From Opitutus sp. (lineage in GTDB: Bacteria; Verrucomicrobiota; Verrucomicrobiia; Opitutales; Opitutaceae), in contig SIBG01000025.1 of NCBI GenBank assembly GCA_009695305.1, positions 1-47,495 on the forward strand: a stretch of 47,495 nt of DNA, read 5' to 3'. Below the pieces are notes generated by a model. It saw only the letters and a list, made by a program, of their open reading frames with translations, did no database searches and was not told where the DNA came from. How positions within the stretch are numbered: position 1 is the stretch's first letter; each line of letters starts with the position of its first letter. A program made the position numbers and the translations under genes. Below are positions 7,122-14,980 of this stretch, one piece after another.

Positions 7122-8768
7122 TCACTTCTTTTCTACCACCGCCGCCGGTGGTGGCATCAGGCTGGCGAGATCCCGCTCCCATGCCCCCGCCTGTGCTGCG
7201 TCCTTCGCCGCGAGCGCGGTCGCGCGTGCGTCCGACAGCCACGCCACGCGCAACTCCCGCGGCAGCTCGGTCGCGCTGAAAAGAATTTTCCAAATCTCGA
7301 GCGCCCGCCCCGGCCGGCCACAAGTCTCCAAGAGCAACGCGGCCTCGCGCACGAGCGCCCACTCGTCGGCGCGAAACGAGTTTACCCGCGCCACAAAGCC
7401 CAGCGCACTGGCCGGCGCCGTCGTCGGCGTGGCTCGCCTGCAGCCGGTGCGCGAGCGCCACGGCGACCGCGAGACTGGGCGCATCGCGCTGCGCCGTGAG
7501 CGCCAGCGCCATCGCCTCGGCCGGACGCTTCGCCGCGTCGAGCTCCCGCATCCGCCGCAGCACCGCGTAACCCGCCAGTGGCGGCGGCAAGCCACGAAGA
7601 TTTTTGATCTGGTCGGCCAGCGGCACCGCAAACGGCCGGTAAAGTGGATCCCCAATCAAAATTGTCTGCCAACTCAGCGCCGGCAGCGCGTAGTAGGCCG
7701 CATCGGCCAGCGTCGCCCCGCGCGCCAGCGCCCGCAGCAGCAGCTCCGGCCGGTGCGTGAGCTGCAGGTAGGGCTCGAAGACGTTGCCCACCGTCGCCGT
7801 CACCCCGCGCGCGATCAGCGGGCCGGTCCAGCCCGTGGTCGGCGACCGCAGGGTGGACGCCGAGTAGCTGTGAATGTGCAGGGCGATCGCGCCCGGGGGA
7901 AAGCGGAAACCCGGCAGCGCAAACGGTCCGTTGAGATCGCCCGCATACCTGCCAAAATAAAGCACTGGGGCATCGCAGCGCGCCGAGGCCGGCATCGTGC
8001 CCGGCTCGCGATCCACGCTGGCGTCGAAGCCGAGGGCCTCGAGCTGCGTCACCACCGAGGCGAGCCAGCGGTCGCCGTCCGGGTGGACGCCGCCGAGATC
8101 GACATAGGCGCGGCCGAGCAGCCCGGTGCGTTCGGCGGCGAGCGCGCGATCCACCAGCGCGAGCGCATCCTCGACCGTCGGGCCATCGAGCCGGGAAACC
8201 TTCACGACCAGCGCGTGCTCGAACGAGGTCGGACGATCGTTTTGAAACAGCGGGTTGGGCACGAACGCGTTGATCGGATAATTGGGCTGCGCCAGCGCAC
8301 TCAACTCGGAATCGACCGCGCCGGAGTTGGTGCGAAATTCGGCCTTCGACGTGAACGGCCGCGCCTCGGCGTAAAGCGCCGGATCGTGCGTGAGCTTGAG
8401 CGGCACGCCGCGGCAGAGGACCAGCGCGGTGATCCGGTGACCGGACGGGGCATATTTTTCCGGCCCACGCCGTCGGTGAGCGCCATCGGGATCGCATCGA
8501 TCCATTTGTCCCGCACCAGTTGCTCCTGCAGCGGCTGCCAGAGCGTGACGATGAACTCGGACCAGGTGATCGTCTCCGTGAGGGGCAGTTTCAGCGCGAT
8601 CACGTTCGCCGCCGGCACGCCGCGCGCCTCCGCGTAATGGCGGGCGATGCGCAGCGAGTCGGGATCGTCACTGTTCGCGAGCAGCACGACGCGCAGCGCC
8701 GGATCGGGCACCGCGGCGCGCGCTAAGGCGGAGCCGGCCAACAGTAGGAGCAGCCAGGCCCGCTTCAT
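7122..8768 (-). pseudogene. TIGR03790-type secreted protein, two frame breaks
   Basis: The start (ATG at 8768, MKRAWLLLLLAGSALARA) encodes a signal peptide. The product then runs through ALRVVLLANSDDPDSLRIA and ARGVPAANVIALKLP, both typical of TIGR03790 proteins, whose function is unknown. At 8455-8459 the frame breaks at a run of five T (five A in the mRNA sense). One more A would restore GRKKYAPSGHRITALVL and continue into RGVPLKLTHDPALYAE. A second break lies between about 7395 and 7440, after VALAHRLQA. The frame that follows, ALGFVARVNSFRADEWALV, reads to the stop at 7122. The gene overlaps crcB by 4 bases (ATGA), so it is translationally coupled to it. The two indels suggest decay; a sequencing error at the homopolymer is possible for the first. 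Confidence 0.75.
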
Positions 8769-9130
8769 CGGGCGAGCCGCCAGCCGAGCCACGTGGCCGC
8801 CAGGCAGAGCCCGACGGAGAGCAGGACATTCGCCGCGGCCGCGACCCAGTGGCCCTTCTGCATCTGCTCGATGGTCTGCCAGCTGAACGCCGAGAACGTC
8901 GTGAAGCCACCGCAAAACCCGATGATCCAAAAACTGTGCTCGCGGAGGTTGGGTTCGCTCATCGGCTCGAGCCGCGCCATCAGCCACCCGATGAGCAGTG
9001 AGCCGGTCACGTTGATCAGAATCGTCGCCCAGGGCAGCCGCCCCGGGAGAATCGCCATGCCCACCAACGCGCGCGCGACCGAACCGAGCGCCCCGCCCAC
9101 CGCAATGAGGCCCAATCCAACGAGATTCAT
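8765..9130 (-). CDS. crcB: Fluoride channel Fluc/CrcB
   Basis: The 121-residue protein has four predicted membrane segments and works as a dual-topology dimer that exports fluoride. Diagnostic parts are GGALGSVARAL near the N-terminus, the NVTGS motif in helix 2, and GFCGGFTTFSAFSWQ in helix 3 with the phenylalanines that line the pore and the central Na-site turn. It is flanked by ATGA overlaps on both sides: the nuclease stop overlaps its start, and its stop overlaps the next start. It is therefore the middle gene of a tightly coupled three-gene unit. There is no room for a fluoride riboswitch directly upstream. Confidence 0.93.
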   Translation of the reverse strand: MNLVGLGLIAVGGALGSVARALVGMAILPGRLPWATILINVTGSLLIGWLMARLEPMSEPNLREHSFWIIGFCGGFTTFSAFSWQTIEQMQKGHWVAAAANVLLSVGLCLAATWLGWRLAR

Positions 9131-10191
9131 GGCACCCTTTTCTTCGCCTTGGCTTTCACCGGCGCCGCCCCGCCGTCGCGTTTTAGCAGCGCGGCACGCA
9201 AAAACGTATCAGGCACCGTGCCCTTCCACGCGGTGGCCCAGATCGCCGCCAGCATCTCGCCGCCGACCAGCAACTGGCCTTGGATGAAGGCGCGCGTCTC
9301 GTCCAGCACCGGCTGCTCGCCGTGGCCGAGCTGGCCCGCCTTTTCCATCTGGTAGAGCGGCTCGACGCGTTGGTGTTGCACGAGCAGATAATCGACCACC
9401 GCCACGAACATCGCGTCGCGCCCATCGGGTCGCGGCGCCAGGCTGATGACCCCGGCGGGCGTCACGCGCGGGGCGAGGTCGGCGAACTTGATGCCGGCTT
9501 TGGCGATGAAACCGCTGTCGATCCACGAGTGGAAGCCGGGCCAGATCGTGTAGCCGTGCGGATTGGGCCCGGCCCAGCCGTTACTGTGGTGCGTGCTGTG
9601 GAGCGGCTGCGCGCCGTCGCCGACGAAGTGGCCGAGGAAACCCATGTAATAAAGGACGTTGGCCTGCGCGTTGGCGATTTCCTCCTTCGTGCCCAGCTCC
9701 TCAAACGTCTTCAAATAGGAAAACGCGGCGCGCAGCTTGTGGAAATTTTCCGCCACCGCCCACGGCAGAAACCCGCACCATTCGCGCGTGTGACCGGAGT
9801 TGCGGGCCTCGTCGATCGGCGGGAATTCGTCGCGGTGCGCGGCGCGTCCCGCGGCAAACTGCGCCGCAAATTCGTAGCGCAGCGAGGGAAGTTTCGCGCG
9901 GTCCAGCCCGGCGAGCGTCACCTGCTCAACGTCGAAATAGTGGTCCATGGCCGCGCCATTGTAGAGCGGCTGGTCATACGAAAGATTGCGCCAGCGATCT
10001 GCCTCACCCGCGAGAAATGCGATCCGCTCGGCCGCGGCGGGCGCCTGCACGAAGGCCGGAAAATCCTTCGGCAGCGCCGCGAGCGCCACCTGGTTGACCA
10101 TGCGATGACCTTCGTAGTCCCACGCGCGCAGGACCGCCGGCGCGAGCAGGAGCGAAAAACCGAGAGCCAGAGACGCGGAGCGGAGCTTCAT
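9127..10191 (-). CDS. Secreted S1/P1-type zinc nuclease
   Basis: 354 residues with a signal peptide cut before Trp24. In S1/P1 nucleases the mature N-terminal Trp itself binds zinc, and here mature Trp24 is followed by His29 (WDYEGHRMV). Other ligands match in order: Asp65 (AGEADRWR), His84 (MDHYFDV), and the His188/Asp192/His198 cluster in GHFVGDGAQPLHSTHH. The enzyme cuts single-stranded nucleic acid and 3'-nucleotides outside the cytoplasm, so it probably scavenges nucleotides or phosphate. The C-terminus is basic (KAKAKKRVP). The stop overlaps the crcB start by 4 bases. It lies 77 bases after the amidase stop on the same strand. Confidence 0.88.
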   Translation of the reverse strand: MKLRSASLALGFSLLLAPAVLRAWDYEGHRMVNQVALAALPKDFPAFVQAPAAAERIAFLAGEADRWRNLSYDQPLYNGAAMDHYFDVEQVTLAGLDRAKLPSLRYEFAAQFAAGRAAHRDEFPPIDEARNSGHTREWCGFLPWAVAENFHKLRAAFSYLKTFEELGTKEEIANAQANVLYYMGFLGHFVGDGAQPLHSTHHSNGWAGPNPHGYTIWPGFHSWIDSGFIAKAGIKFADLAPRVTPAGVISLAPRPDGRDAMFVAVVDYLLVQHQRVEPLYQMEKAGQLGHGEQPVLDETRAFIQGQLLVGGEMLAAIWATAWKGTVPDTFLRAALLKRDGGAAPVKAKAKKRVP

Positions 10192-10268
10192 GGCGGAGGA
10201 CTTGAACAGGTTTGCGCGACGGAGCGAAGCGAAGAATTACCGGCGCCCGGGCGGGACAGCGTGGGCCC

Positions 10269-11408
10269 CTAACGCGGTCGCAGCGAATCGAGGGTGGCCG
10301 CGTAATCACGAATCCCCGCGGCGAGCGCCTCGGCGACTTGCTGGCGGAACTCGGGCCGGGCGGCGCGGCGCGCCTCGGCGGCATTGGAGAGGATGGCGGG
10401 CTCAACCAGCACGCCGGGACAGTTGAGCGTTTTCAGGACGGCCCAATGCGCAATCTTCTTGCCGCGATCCTCCGTCTGCAGCGTTTGCAGCAACTGCCGG
10501 TGCAGCGCCGCCGCGAGCGCCACATTCCACGAGTCGAAGCGGTTGGCCGGCTGCTCGCCCGTTTCGAGATCCGGATCGTCCCGCGTGAGCTGACCCCACC
10601 AATCCGTGGCATGCTGCATCCGCGGTGCATACGTGAAAACTTCCGTGCCCTGCGTGTCCTTGGTCGCCGCGTTGAAGTGAATGCTCACAAACAGATCCGC
10701 GCGCTCGCGGTTGGCGAAGCTCGCGCGCAGGGCGAGGTCGATCTCTTTTCTCGGCGACAGTTCGCGATCCTCGGTGCGCGTCAGCACCACTCGGTAGCCA
10801 GCGGCCTCGAGCAGTTTTTTCAACCGCAGCGAGACGTCGAGGGTCAGGGTTTTTTCCTTGAGCCCGAGTTCCTTGTTTTCCGTGCCGTCGTCCCGGCCGC
10901 CGTGACCGGGATCGAGCGCGATGATTTTCGGCGGTGGCGGCACGACCCCGCCGAAGGCCGGGCGCAAGAGCGGCGCGAGGCAGCGCTCCGCATCGATCCG
11001 GCTCACGTAGAGTTTGCCTCCGCGCAGCAACACCGGGCTGCCGAGAAAAACGCGCAGGCCGTTCACCAGGGCCTCGCGACCGTCGGCGTTGAGCTCGGCC
11101 CGGTTGGCGGGATTATTTTTGTCGGTAAGCGTGAACTTGCGCGCCGAATCGTTCGCCGCGCCCGTGCAGCCAAGCCAGACAGCGAGGTCCGTGGCGCTGA
11201 CATGGTCGATGCCACCGAACGACGTGGAGGCGAGCGCCGCCGTCGAGCGCGCCGGTCGCTCGGGCGCGGCGCGCAGCAACGGCGCCGGCGCGGCCGGGGC
11301 GGCGGCCGGGCCCGGCGGCGTGGCCGCCCCTTGGGCCCCGGGCAGACTCGCCGTGACCAGCAGGAAAAACGCGCCGAGCGCGGTGAGACGGAAGGCCGCC
11401 GGGGACAT
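10269..11408 (-). CDS. N-acetylmuramoyl-L-alanine amidase (Amidase_3)
   Basis: Cleaves the bond between MurNAc and L-Ala in peptidoglycan, as AmiA/B/C do during cell separation. The 379-residue protein has a signal peptide, then a Pro/Ala-rich linker (about 28-60). A small beta domain (about 65-150) resembles the copper-amine-oxidase-N-like fold, with VNGLRVFLGSPVLLRGGKLY. The catalytic domain starts at about 160. Zinc ligands are visible: His169 (DPGHGG), Glu185 (GLKEK) and His244 (VSIHFNA). The catalytic Glu336 lies in VLVEPAILSN. It follows infC with a gap of only 12 bases and is probably cotranscribed with it, an unusual partner for a translation factor. Confidence 0.9.
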   Translation of the reverse strand: MSPAAFRLTALGAFFLLVTASLPGAQGAATPPGPAAAPAAPAPLLRAAPERPARSTAALASTSFGGIDHVSATDLAVWLGCTGAANDSARKFTLTDKNNPANRAELNADGREALVNGLRVFLGSPVLLRGGKLYVSRIDAERCLAPLLRPAFGGVVPPPPKIIALDPGHGGRDDGTENKELGLKEKTLTLDVSLRLKKLLEAAGYRVVLTRTEDRELSPRKEIDLALRASFANRERADLFVSIHFNAATKDTQGTEVFTYAPRMQHATDWWGQLTRDDPDLETGEQPANRFDSWNVALAAALHRQLLQTLQTEDRGKKIAHWAVLKTLNCPGVLVEPAILSNAAEARRAARPEFRQQVAEALAAGIRDYAATLDSLRPR

Positions 11409-11420
11409 GGCGGCGGTGGC

Positions 11421-12077
11421 TCAGTGGCCGGCGGGCGGCTCGGGCGAATCGTCCGCCTCGGCGCGATGCTCGTCCGGCACGTGGAACTTGGGCTTGCGCT
11501 TGTTCACCGGCAGCGGCGTAAGCATCACGTGGATGTTACGGCCGATCAATTTCGGCTCGGCGTCGGGATGACCCATGCCGGCGAGATCGGCGACGGCGCG
11601 TTTCATCACGGCGAAACCGATCTCGGTGTGCGCCATTTCGCGACCGCGGAATTTCAGGCGCATCTTCACCTTGTTGCCGTGGTCGAGAAACTCTTCGCCG
11701 TGGCGCAGCTTCGTGAAAAAATCGCCGTCCGCGATGCGCGCGGTGAACTCGATCTCCTTGATCTTGCTCGCGGTCGACTTCACGTGAGAGGTCTTCTTCG
11801 ACTCCTCGTAAACGTATTTGCCGAAATCCATGATCCGGCAGACGGGCGGCGTCGCATTCGGCGCCACCTCGACGAGATCGAGGCCGACCTCAAGCGCGAG
11901 GCTGATGGCCTTCTGCGTATCGATGATACCGAGCTGCCGGCCTTCGGGGGAAATCAAGCGGACCTGGGGAACCTTGATCCGGTGATTGCGGCGGATGGCC
12001 GCGAACGGATCGACATTGCGTCGCTGATAAGAGCCGGAGCGGTTGGCGCCACCGGACGTGGGAAACGAAGTAGCCAT
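11421..12077 (-). CDS. infC: Translation initiation factor IF-3
   Basis: Binds the 30S subunit, keeps it apart from 50S and checks start codons. The 218-residue product has the N-domain (RRNHRIKVPQVRLISPEG, then QKAISLALEVGLDLVEVAP), the linker helix DFGKYVYEESKK, and the C-domain (KEIEFTARIADGDFFTK and VKMRLKFRGREMAH). There is a 15-20 residue basic/Ser-rich N-terminal extension and an acidic C-terminal tail (DEHRAEADDSPEPP) beyond the usual end. The start is ATG at 12077, directly preceded by an in-frame TTG; TTG could be used, recalling the atypical start codon by which infC is autoregulated in Escherichia. The normal neighbours rpmI and rplT are absent. Confidence 0.95.
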   Translation of the reverse strand: MATSFPTSGGANRSGSYQRRNVDPFAAIRRNHRIKVPQVRLISPEGRQLGIIDTQKAISLALEVGLDLVEVAPNATPPVCRIMDFGKYVYEESKKTSHVKSTASKIKEIEFTARIADGDFFTKLRHGEEFLDHGNKVKMRLKFRGREMAHTEIGFAVMKRAVADLAGMGHPDAEPKLIGRNIHVMLTPLPVNKRKPKFHVPDEHRAEADDSPEPPAGH

Positions 12078-12183
12078 CAATTAGGTTTGGTATCGGTGAG
12101 TGAGGTCAGAGGAGCATTCCGCCCGGAAGCGCCGCGATGACAACACCTATTTAGCAGCGCGGTTCCCCGACGATCGGGCAAAT

Positions 12184-12603
12184 TCACACGCTGAAACTCT
12201 CGCCACAGGAGCAGCTCGCCTTGGCGTTGGGGTTGGAAAACTTGAAACCACCGGCGACCATCGCGTCCGAATAGTCGAGGTGCGTGCCCTTGAGGTAGAG
12301 CGCGCTCTTGCTGTCGACGATGACCCGCGCCCCACCCGTGCGCACCAGGATGTCACCGCGCTTCGGCGTCGGGGCGAATTTCATCTTGTAACTGAGCCCA
12401 TTGCAGCCGCCGCCGGTGATCGCCACGCGCAGGAATTCCCCCTGCCCTTCGCGCGCACTCAGCGTCGCCACCTTCGCCCCCGCGGCGGCCGTGAGCTGCA
12501 CCAACTGCTCGTTCCCCTCGCGCACGCCCTGGGGCAGCCCATTCGGCGAGCTCAAGGCCGGCGCGGCGGGTGGCGGTGGGACGGTGGGGACGGCAGCTTC
12601 CAT
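12184..12603 (-). CDS. A-type iron-sulfur carrier (IscA/ErpA/HesB family)
   Basis: Delivers Fe-S clusters to apoproteins. From the ATG at 12603 the product is 139 residues. The three conserved cysteines are present: Cys67 in GGGCNGLSY, and Cys131 and Cys133 in CSCGESF at the C-terminus. The first 35 residues are a Pro/Ala-rich extension (VPTVPPPPAAPAL) not found in Escherichia IscA. Which of IscA, ErpA or SufA it corresponds to cannot be decided from sequence alone. A longer frame upstream has a different composition and is rejected. It stands alone between infC and the collagen-like gene. Confidence 0.88.
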   Translation of the reverse strand: MEAAVPTVPPPPAAPALSSPNGLPQGVREGNEQLVQLTAAAGAKVATLSAREGQGEFLRVAITGGGCNGLSYKMKFAPTPKRGDILVRTGGARVIVDSKSALYLKGTHLDYSDAMVAGGFKFSNPNAKASCSCGESFSV

Positions 12604-12759
12604 GGGCGGACAACCAAACGCGCACCGACTCGAAGTGCAACTTTTCCGCGCACGCGCGTGCGGCCAAAAAAACGAAGCGGTGCCGCGGTTTCTCAGGCGC
12701 GGCGCCGCCATCGTTGGTAAGAACAGGGCGCGGCGTGCGGACGCCACCCCTGGAAAGAA

Positions 12760-14004
12760 TCAGGGCCGGATCGTCATCACGGTGAGCTGGCCTTGCATGT
12801 CGGAGGAGAACACGAGATTTCCGGTTGCCGGATCGAAGCCACCGCCGATCGCCGCGGCATCGCCACCGAGGCCGGTCACCCGCACTTCGATGAGGTGAGT
12901 GCCGGCCGAGAGCGTGGTGGACAGGCTCATCGAGTAGTAGGCGGTGTTGCCCGCCACACCGGCGGTGTTGGCGGCGGTGAGTTTGCGGGCACCAGCATTC
13001 GGCACCGGCGCGCCGTCGATGAACAGGCCGAGGCCGACACGCGAGACGCCATTGGCGAAAGGTGACCTCGTCATGATTCCACCATCAGTGCTGATGTAGA
13101 CCTTCGTATTCGCGGGAACAGTGACCGAAGTGCCCATGATAACCGTTGGCACGGGGGAAACAAAGAACGGGATCGTGGGAGGAGGATAGGACCCAAAACT
13201 GCCGATCGCGAATGGCTGATTTTGAAAAACGGTGGTCACTTCTGGGCAGCAATCGCCCGGATCGCCTTTGTCACCCTTCGGGCCGACGGGACCCATCGGA
13301 CCAATCGGGCCAGCGGGACCAATGGCACCGGACAAACCCGGGAAACCTTGCAGGCCTTGGATACCTTGCAGACCGATGGGCCCAATCGGGCCAACCGCAC
13401 CCGCCGGACCGACGGGACCAATCGGACCGAGTGCACCAACCGGACCAACGGGACCAACCGCGCCTTGCGCACCCGCGGGGCCGACCGGACCGACCACACC
13501 TTGCGCACCAGCCGGACCAACAGGACCAACCGCGCCGATTGCGCCAGCCGCACCTGCGGGGCCAGCCGAACCGGCCGGACCAGCGGGGCCCGCCGGACCT
13601 TGCGGGCCCATCGCTCCCTGCGCGCCGGCGGGGCCGGAGGCGCCAATCGTGATTTCAAAAGAATCGATCATGTTCGCGCCGGGGCCGTCGGCGACGACGA
13701 TCATGTAGGTGCCGGCGGCGAGATTAGCGGGCAATTGCGCGACGACCTTGGTCTGCGTGGGCGAGCCGACGAGCGTGAGCCGGCTCCGCTCTAGATACAC
13801 ACTCACGGTTCGGCGGCCGTTGCTGCCGAGAAAATTTTCACCGCTGAGCGTAATCCGATTGGATGCGTCGACCGACGCGCGGGTGACGACGACGTTGTTG
13901 AGTGCGCGATCCTCGTCTTGTGCGAAGAGCGGCGCGGGGGCGAGCGACGCTACGCAGGCAAACGCGAGCGCGGCGGCTAGTAGGCGGGGGAGTCGTGGTA
14001 GCAT
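12760..14004 (-). CDS. Secreted collagen-like protein with an uninterrupted Gly-X-Y region
   Basis: 414 residues. Residues 1-29 are a signal peptide. Residues about 31-118 look like an IPT/TIG-type Ig fold ([14 protein letters not shown], then [19 protein letters not shown]). From Gly121 to about 252 there are 44 Gly-X-Y triplets in a row without a break, rich in GPA, GPV and GPI. The helix ends in charged triplets ([11 protein letters not shown]) and two adjacent cysteines (CC). This resembles the CC cystine knot at the end of the type III collagen helix. A C-terminal domain of about 160 residues follows, mostly beta and Gly/Thr-rich, perhaps a trimeric head. The product is probably an extracellular trimeric stalk or adhesin, but the role is unknown. 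The start at 14004 is preceded by AAAGG at suitable spacing. The antisense Pro-rich open frame is a shadow. Confidence 0.85.
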   Translation of the reverse strand: MLPRLPRLLAAALAFACVASLAPAPLFAQDEDRALNNVVVTRASVDASNRITLSGENFLGSNGRRTVSVYLERSRLTLVGSPTQTKVVAQLPANLAAGTYMIVVADGPGANMIDSFEITIGASGPAGAQGAMGPQGPAGPAGPAGSAGPAGAAGAIGAVGPVGPAGAQGVVGPVGPAGAQGAVGPVGPVGALGPIGPVGPAGAVGPIGPIGLQGIQGLQGFPGLSGAIGPAGPIGPMGPVGPKGDKGDPGDCCPEVTTVFQNQPFAIGSFGSYPPPTIPFFVSPVPTVIMGTSVTVPANTKVYISTDGGIMTRSPFANGVSRVGLGLFIDGAPVPNAGARKLTAANTAGVAGNTAYYSMSLSTTLSAGTHLIEVRVTGLGGDAAAIGGGFDPATGNLVFSSDMQGQLTVMTIRP

Positions 14005-14166
14005 AGGGGACCTTTGGGGCGTTGAGTTAGAGGACAAACGGACGAGTCGCTGGCCTTTCTGCACGGAAGCGCGCGGGCTGCCGAGCCGGGGGTGACCGGC
14101 GGCTGAAGATTTGTGACGAGCGGCCCCGCTTCGCGGTGGTCGCCCATGTCCCCATCGGCGATGAGC

Positions 14167-14184
14167 GGCGGTGGGGACACCGCC
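14167..14184. repeat. Small hairpin between the collagen-like and response-regulator genes
   Basis: GGCGGTG (14167-14173), GGGA, CACCGCC (14178-14184). It lies 24 bases beyond the response-regulator stop and may serve as its terminator. It shares the GGCG...CGCC ends of the REP-like family but lacks the CTAC tail. Confidence 0.4.
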
Positions 14185-14208
14185 GCCCACCCAATTGCGT
14201 GAGTCCGG

Positions 14209-14961
14209 CTACGCTCCCGGTCTAAACGCGTCCCCACTCTGGCGCGGCAACAAGGCCCGCAATTCCGTCCATTCGCGGCGGCTCGCGCGCACGGGCGCGC
14301 GCAGTCCGGCAAGGTGCAACAGCGGCGCGTCGGCCCCGTCCTCCTCGATTCGTTGCAGCTGGTTGAGATTCACGATCGTCTGGCGGTGCGCGCGCGCAAA
14401 GGGCGGCACGGGCAGCGTGCCCTCCCACGACTTCAGCGTGTGGCGCACGAGCAGCTTGCCCCCCGCGGCGAAGTGCAGCTCGCAGTAATTCTCACACGAT
14501 TGAATCGCACTGATCGCCGCGAGCGGCAGAAAGCGCGCGCCGTCGTCGGTGCGCACGTAAAGCGTGTCGTCGGCGCGCAGCCGCCCCGCCGCCAGCGCCG
14601 CCGGGTCGGCGGGCGCGGCGGCGACACGGCCAAGGCACGCCGCCAGCCGCTCGGGCTTGATCGGCTTGAGGAGGTAATCGAGCGCGTTGACCTCGAATGC
14701 TCGCAACGCGTGCTCGTCGTGCGCGGTGACAAATACGATCGCGGCACCCGGCCGCACGAGGGGCACGAGATCGAAACCCGTGCCACCGCGCAGTTGGATG
14801 TCGAGAAACACGAGGTCGTAGTCCGGCTGCGCGAGCAAATCGCGCGCGACGCGCAGCGTCCCCGCCTCGCCGGCAATGGTGACGCCCGGATGCGCAGCGA
14901 GGAGCGTGCGCAACACGGTGCGCGCGGGCGGTTCGTCGTCGATGAGGAGGACGCGGGGCAT
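14209..14961 (-). CDS. LytTR-type response regulator
   Basis: 250 residues. The receiver domain (1-120) has the acidic pair Asp8/Asp9, phospho-acceptor Asp54 (VFLDIQLRGG), Thr79 and Lys99 (LLKPIKPERL). A LytTR DNA-binding domain follows (about 145-240), with AISAIQSCENYCELHF and FARAHRQTIVNLNQLQRIE. It follows the LytS-like kinase gene with 19 bases between and would be its partner. The regulator is intact although the kinase gene is broken. The first ATG of the longer frame (15027) lies in the kinase end and gives no sensible N-terminus; 14961 begins MPRVLLIDDEPPAR, as expected. Confidence 0.92.
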   Translation of the reverse strand: MPRVLLIDDEPPARTVLRTLLAAHPGVTIAGEAGTLRVARDLLAQPDYDLVFLDIQLRGGTGFDLVPLVRPGAAIVFVTAHDEHALRAFEVNALDYLLKPIKPERLAACLGRVAAAPADPAALAAGRLRADDTLYVRTDDGARFLPLAAISAIQSCENYCELHFAAGGKLLVRHTLKSWEGTLPVPPFARAHRQTIVNLNQLQRIEEDGADAPLLHLAGLRAPVRASRREWTELRALLPRQSGDAFRPGA

Positions 14962-14980
14962 GAGATGGGTGGTTCCGCCT

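Noticed and set aside
8765-9130. Fluoride riboswitch controlling crcB
   Set aside because: crcB starts inside the stop of the upstream nuclease gene, leaving no leader for a riboswitch.
13232-13708. Long Pro/Gly-rich open frame antisense to the collagen-like gene
   Set aside because: It is the mirror of GGN/CCN collagen codons on the other strand; no start context, and the minus-strand frame has signal peptide and domains.
13980-14210. tRNA or small RNA gene in GC-rich gaps
   Set aside because: No cloverleaf or T-loop consensus (GTTCGANTC with proper stems) was found here or elsewhere in the window.
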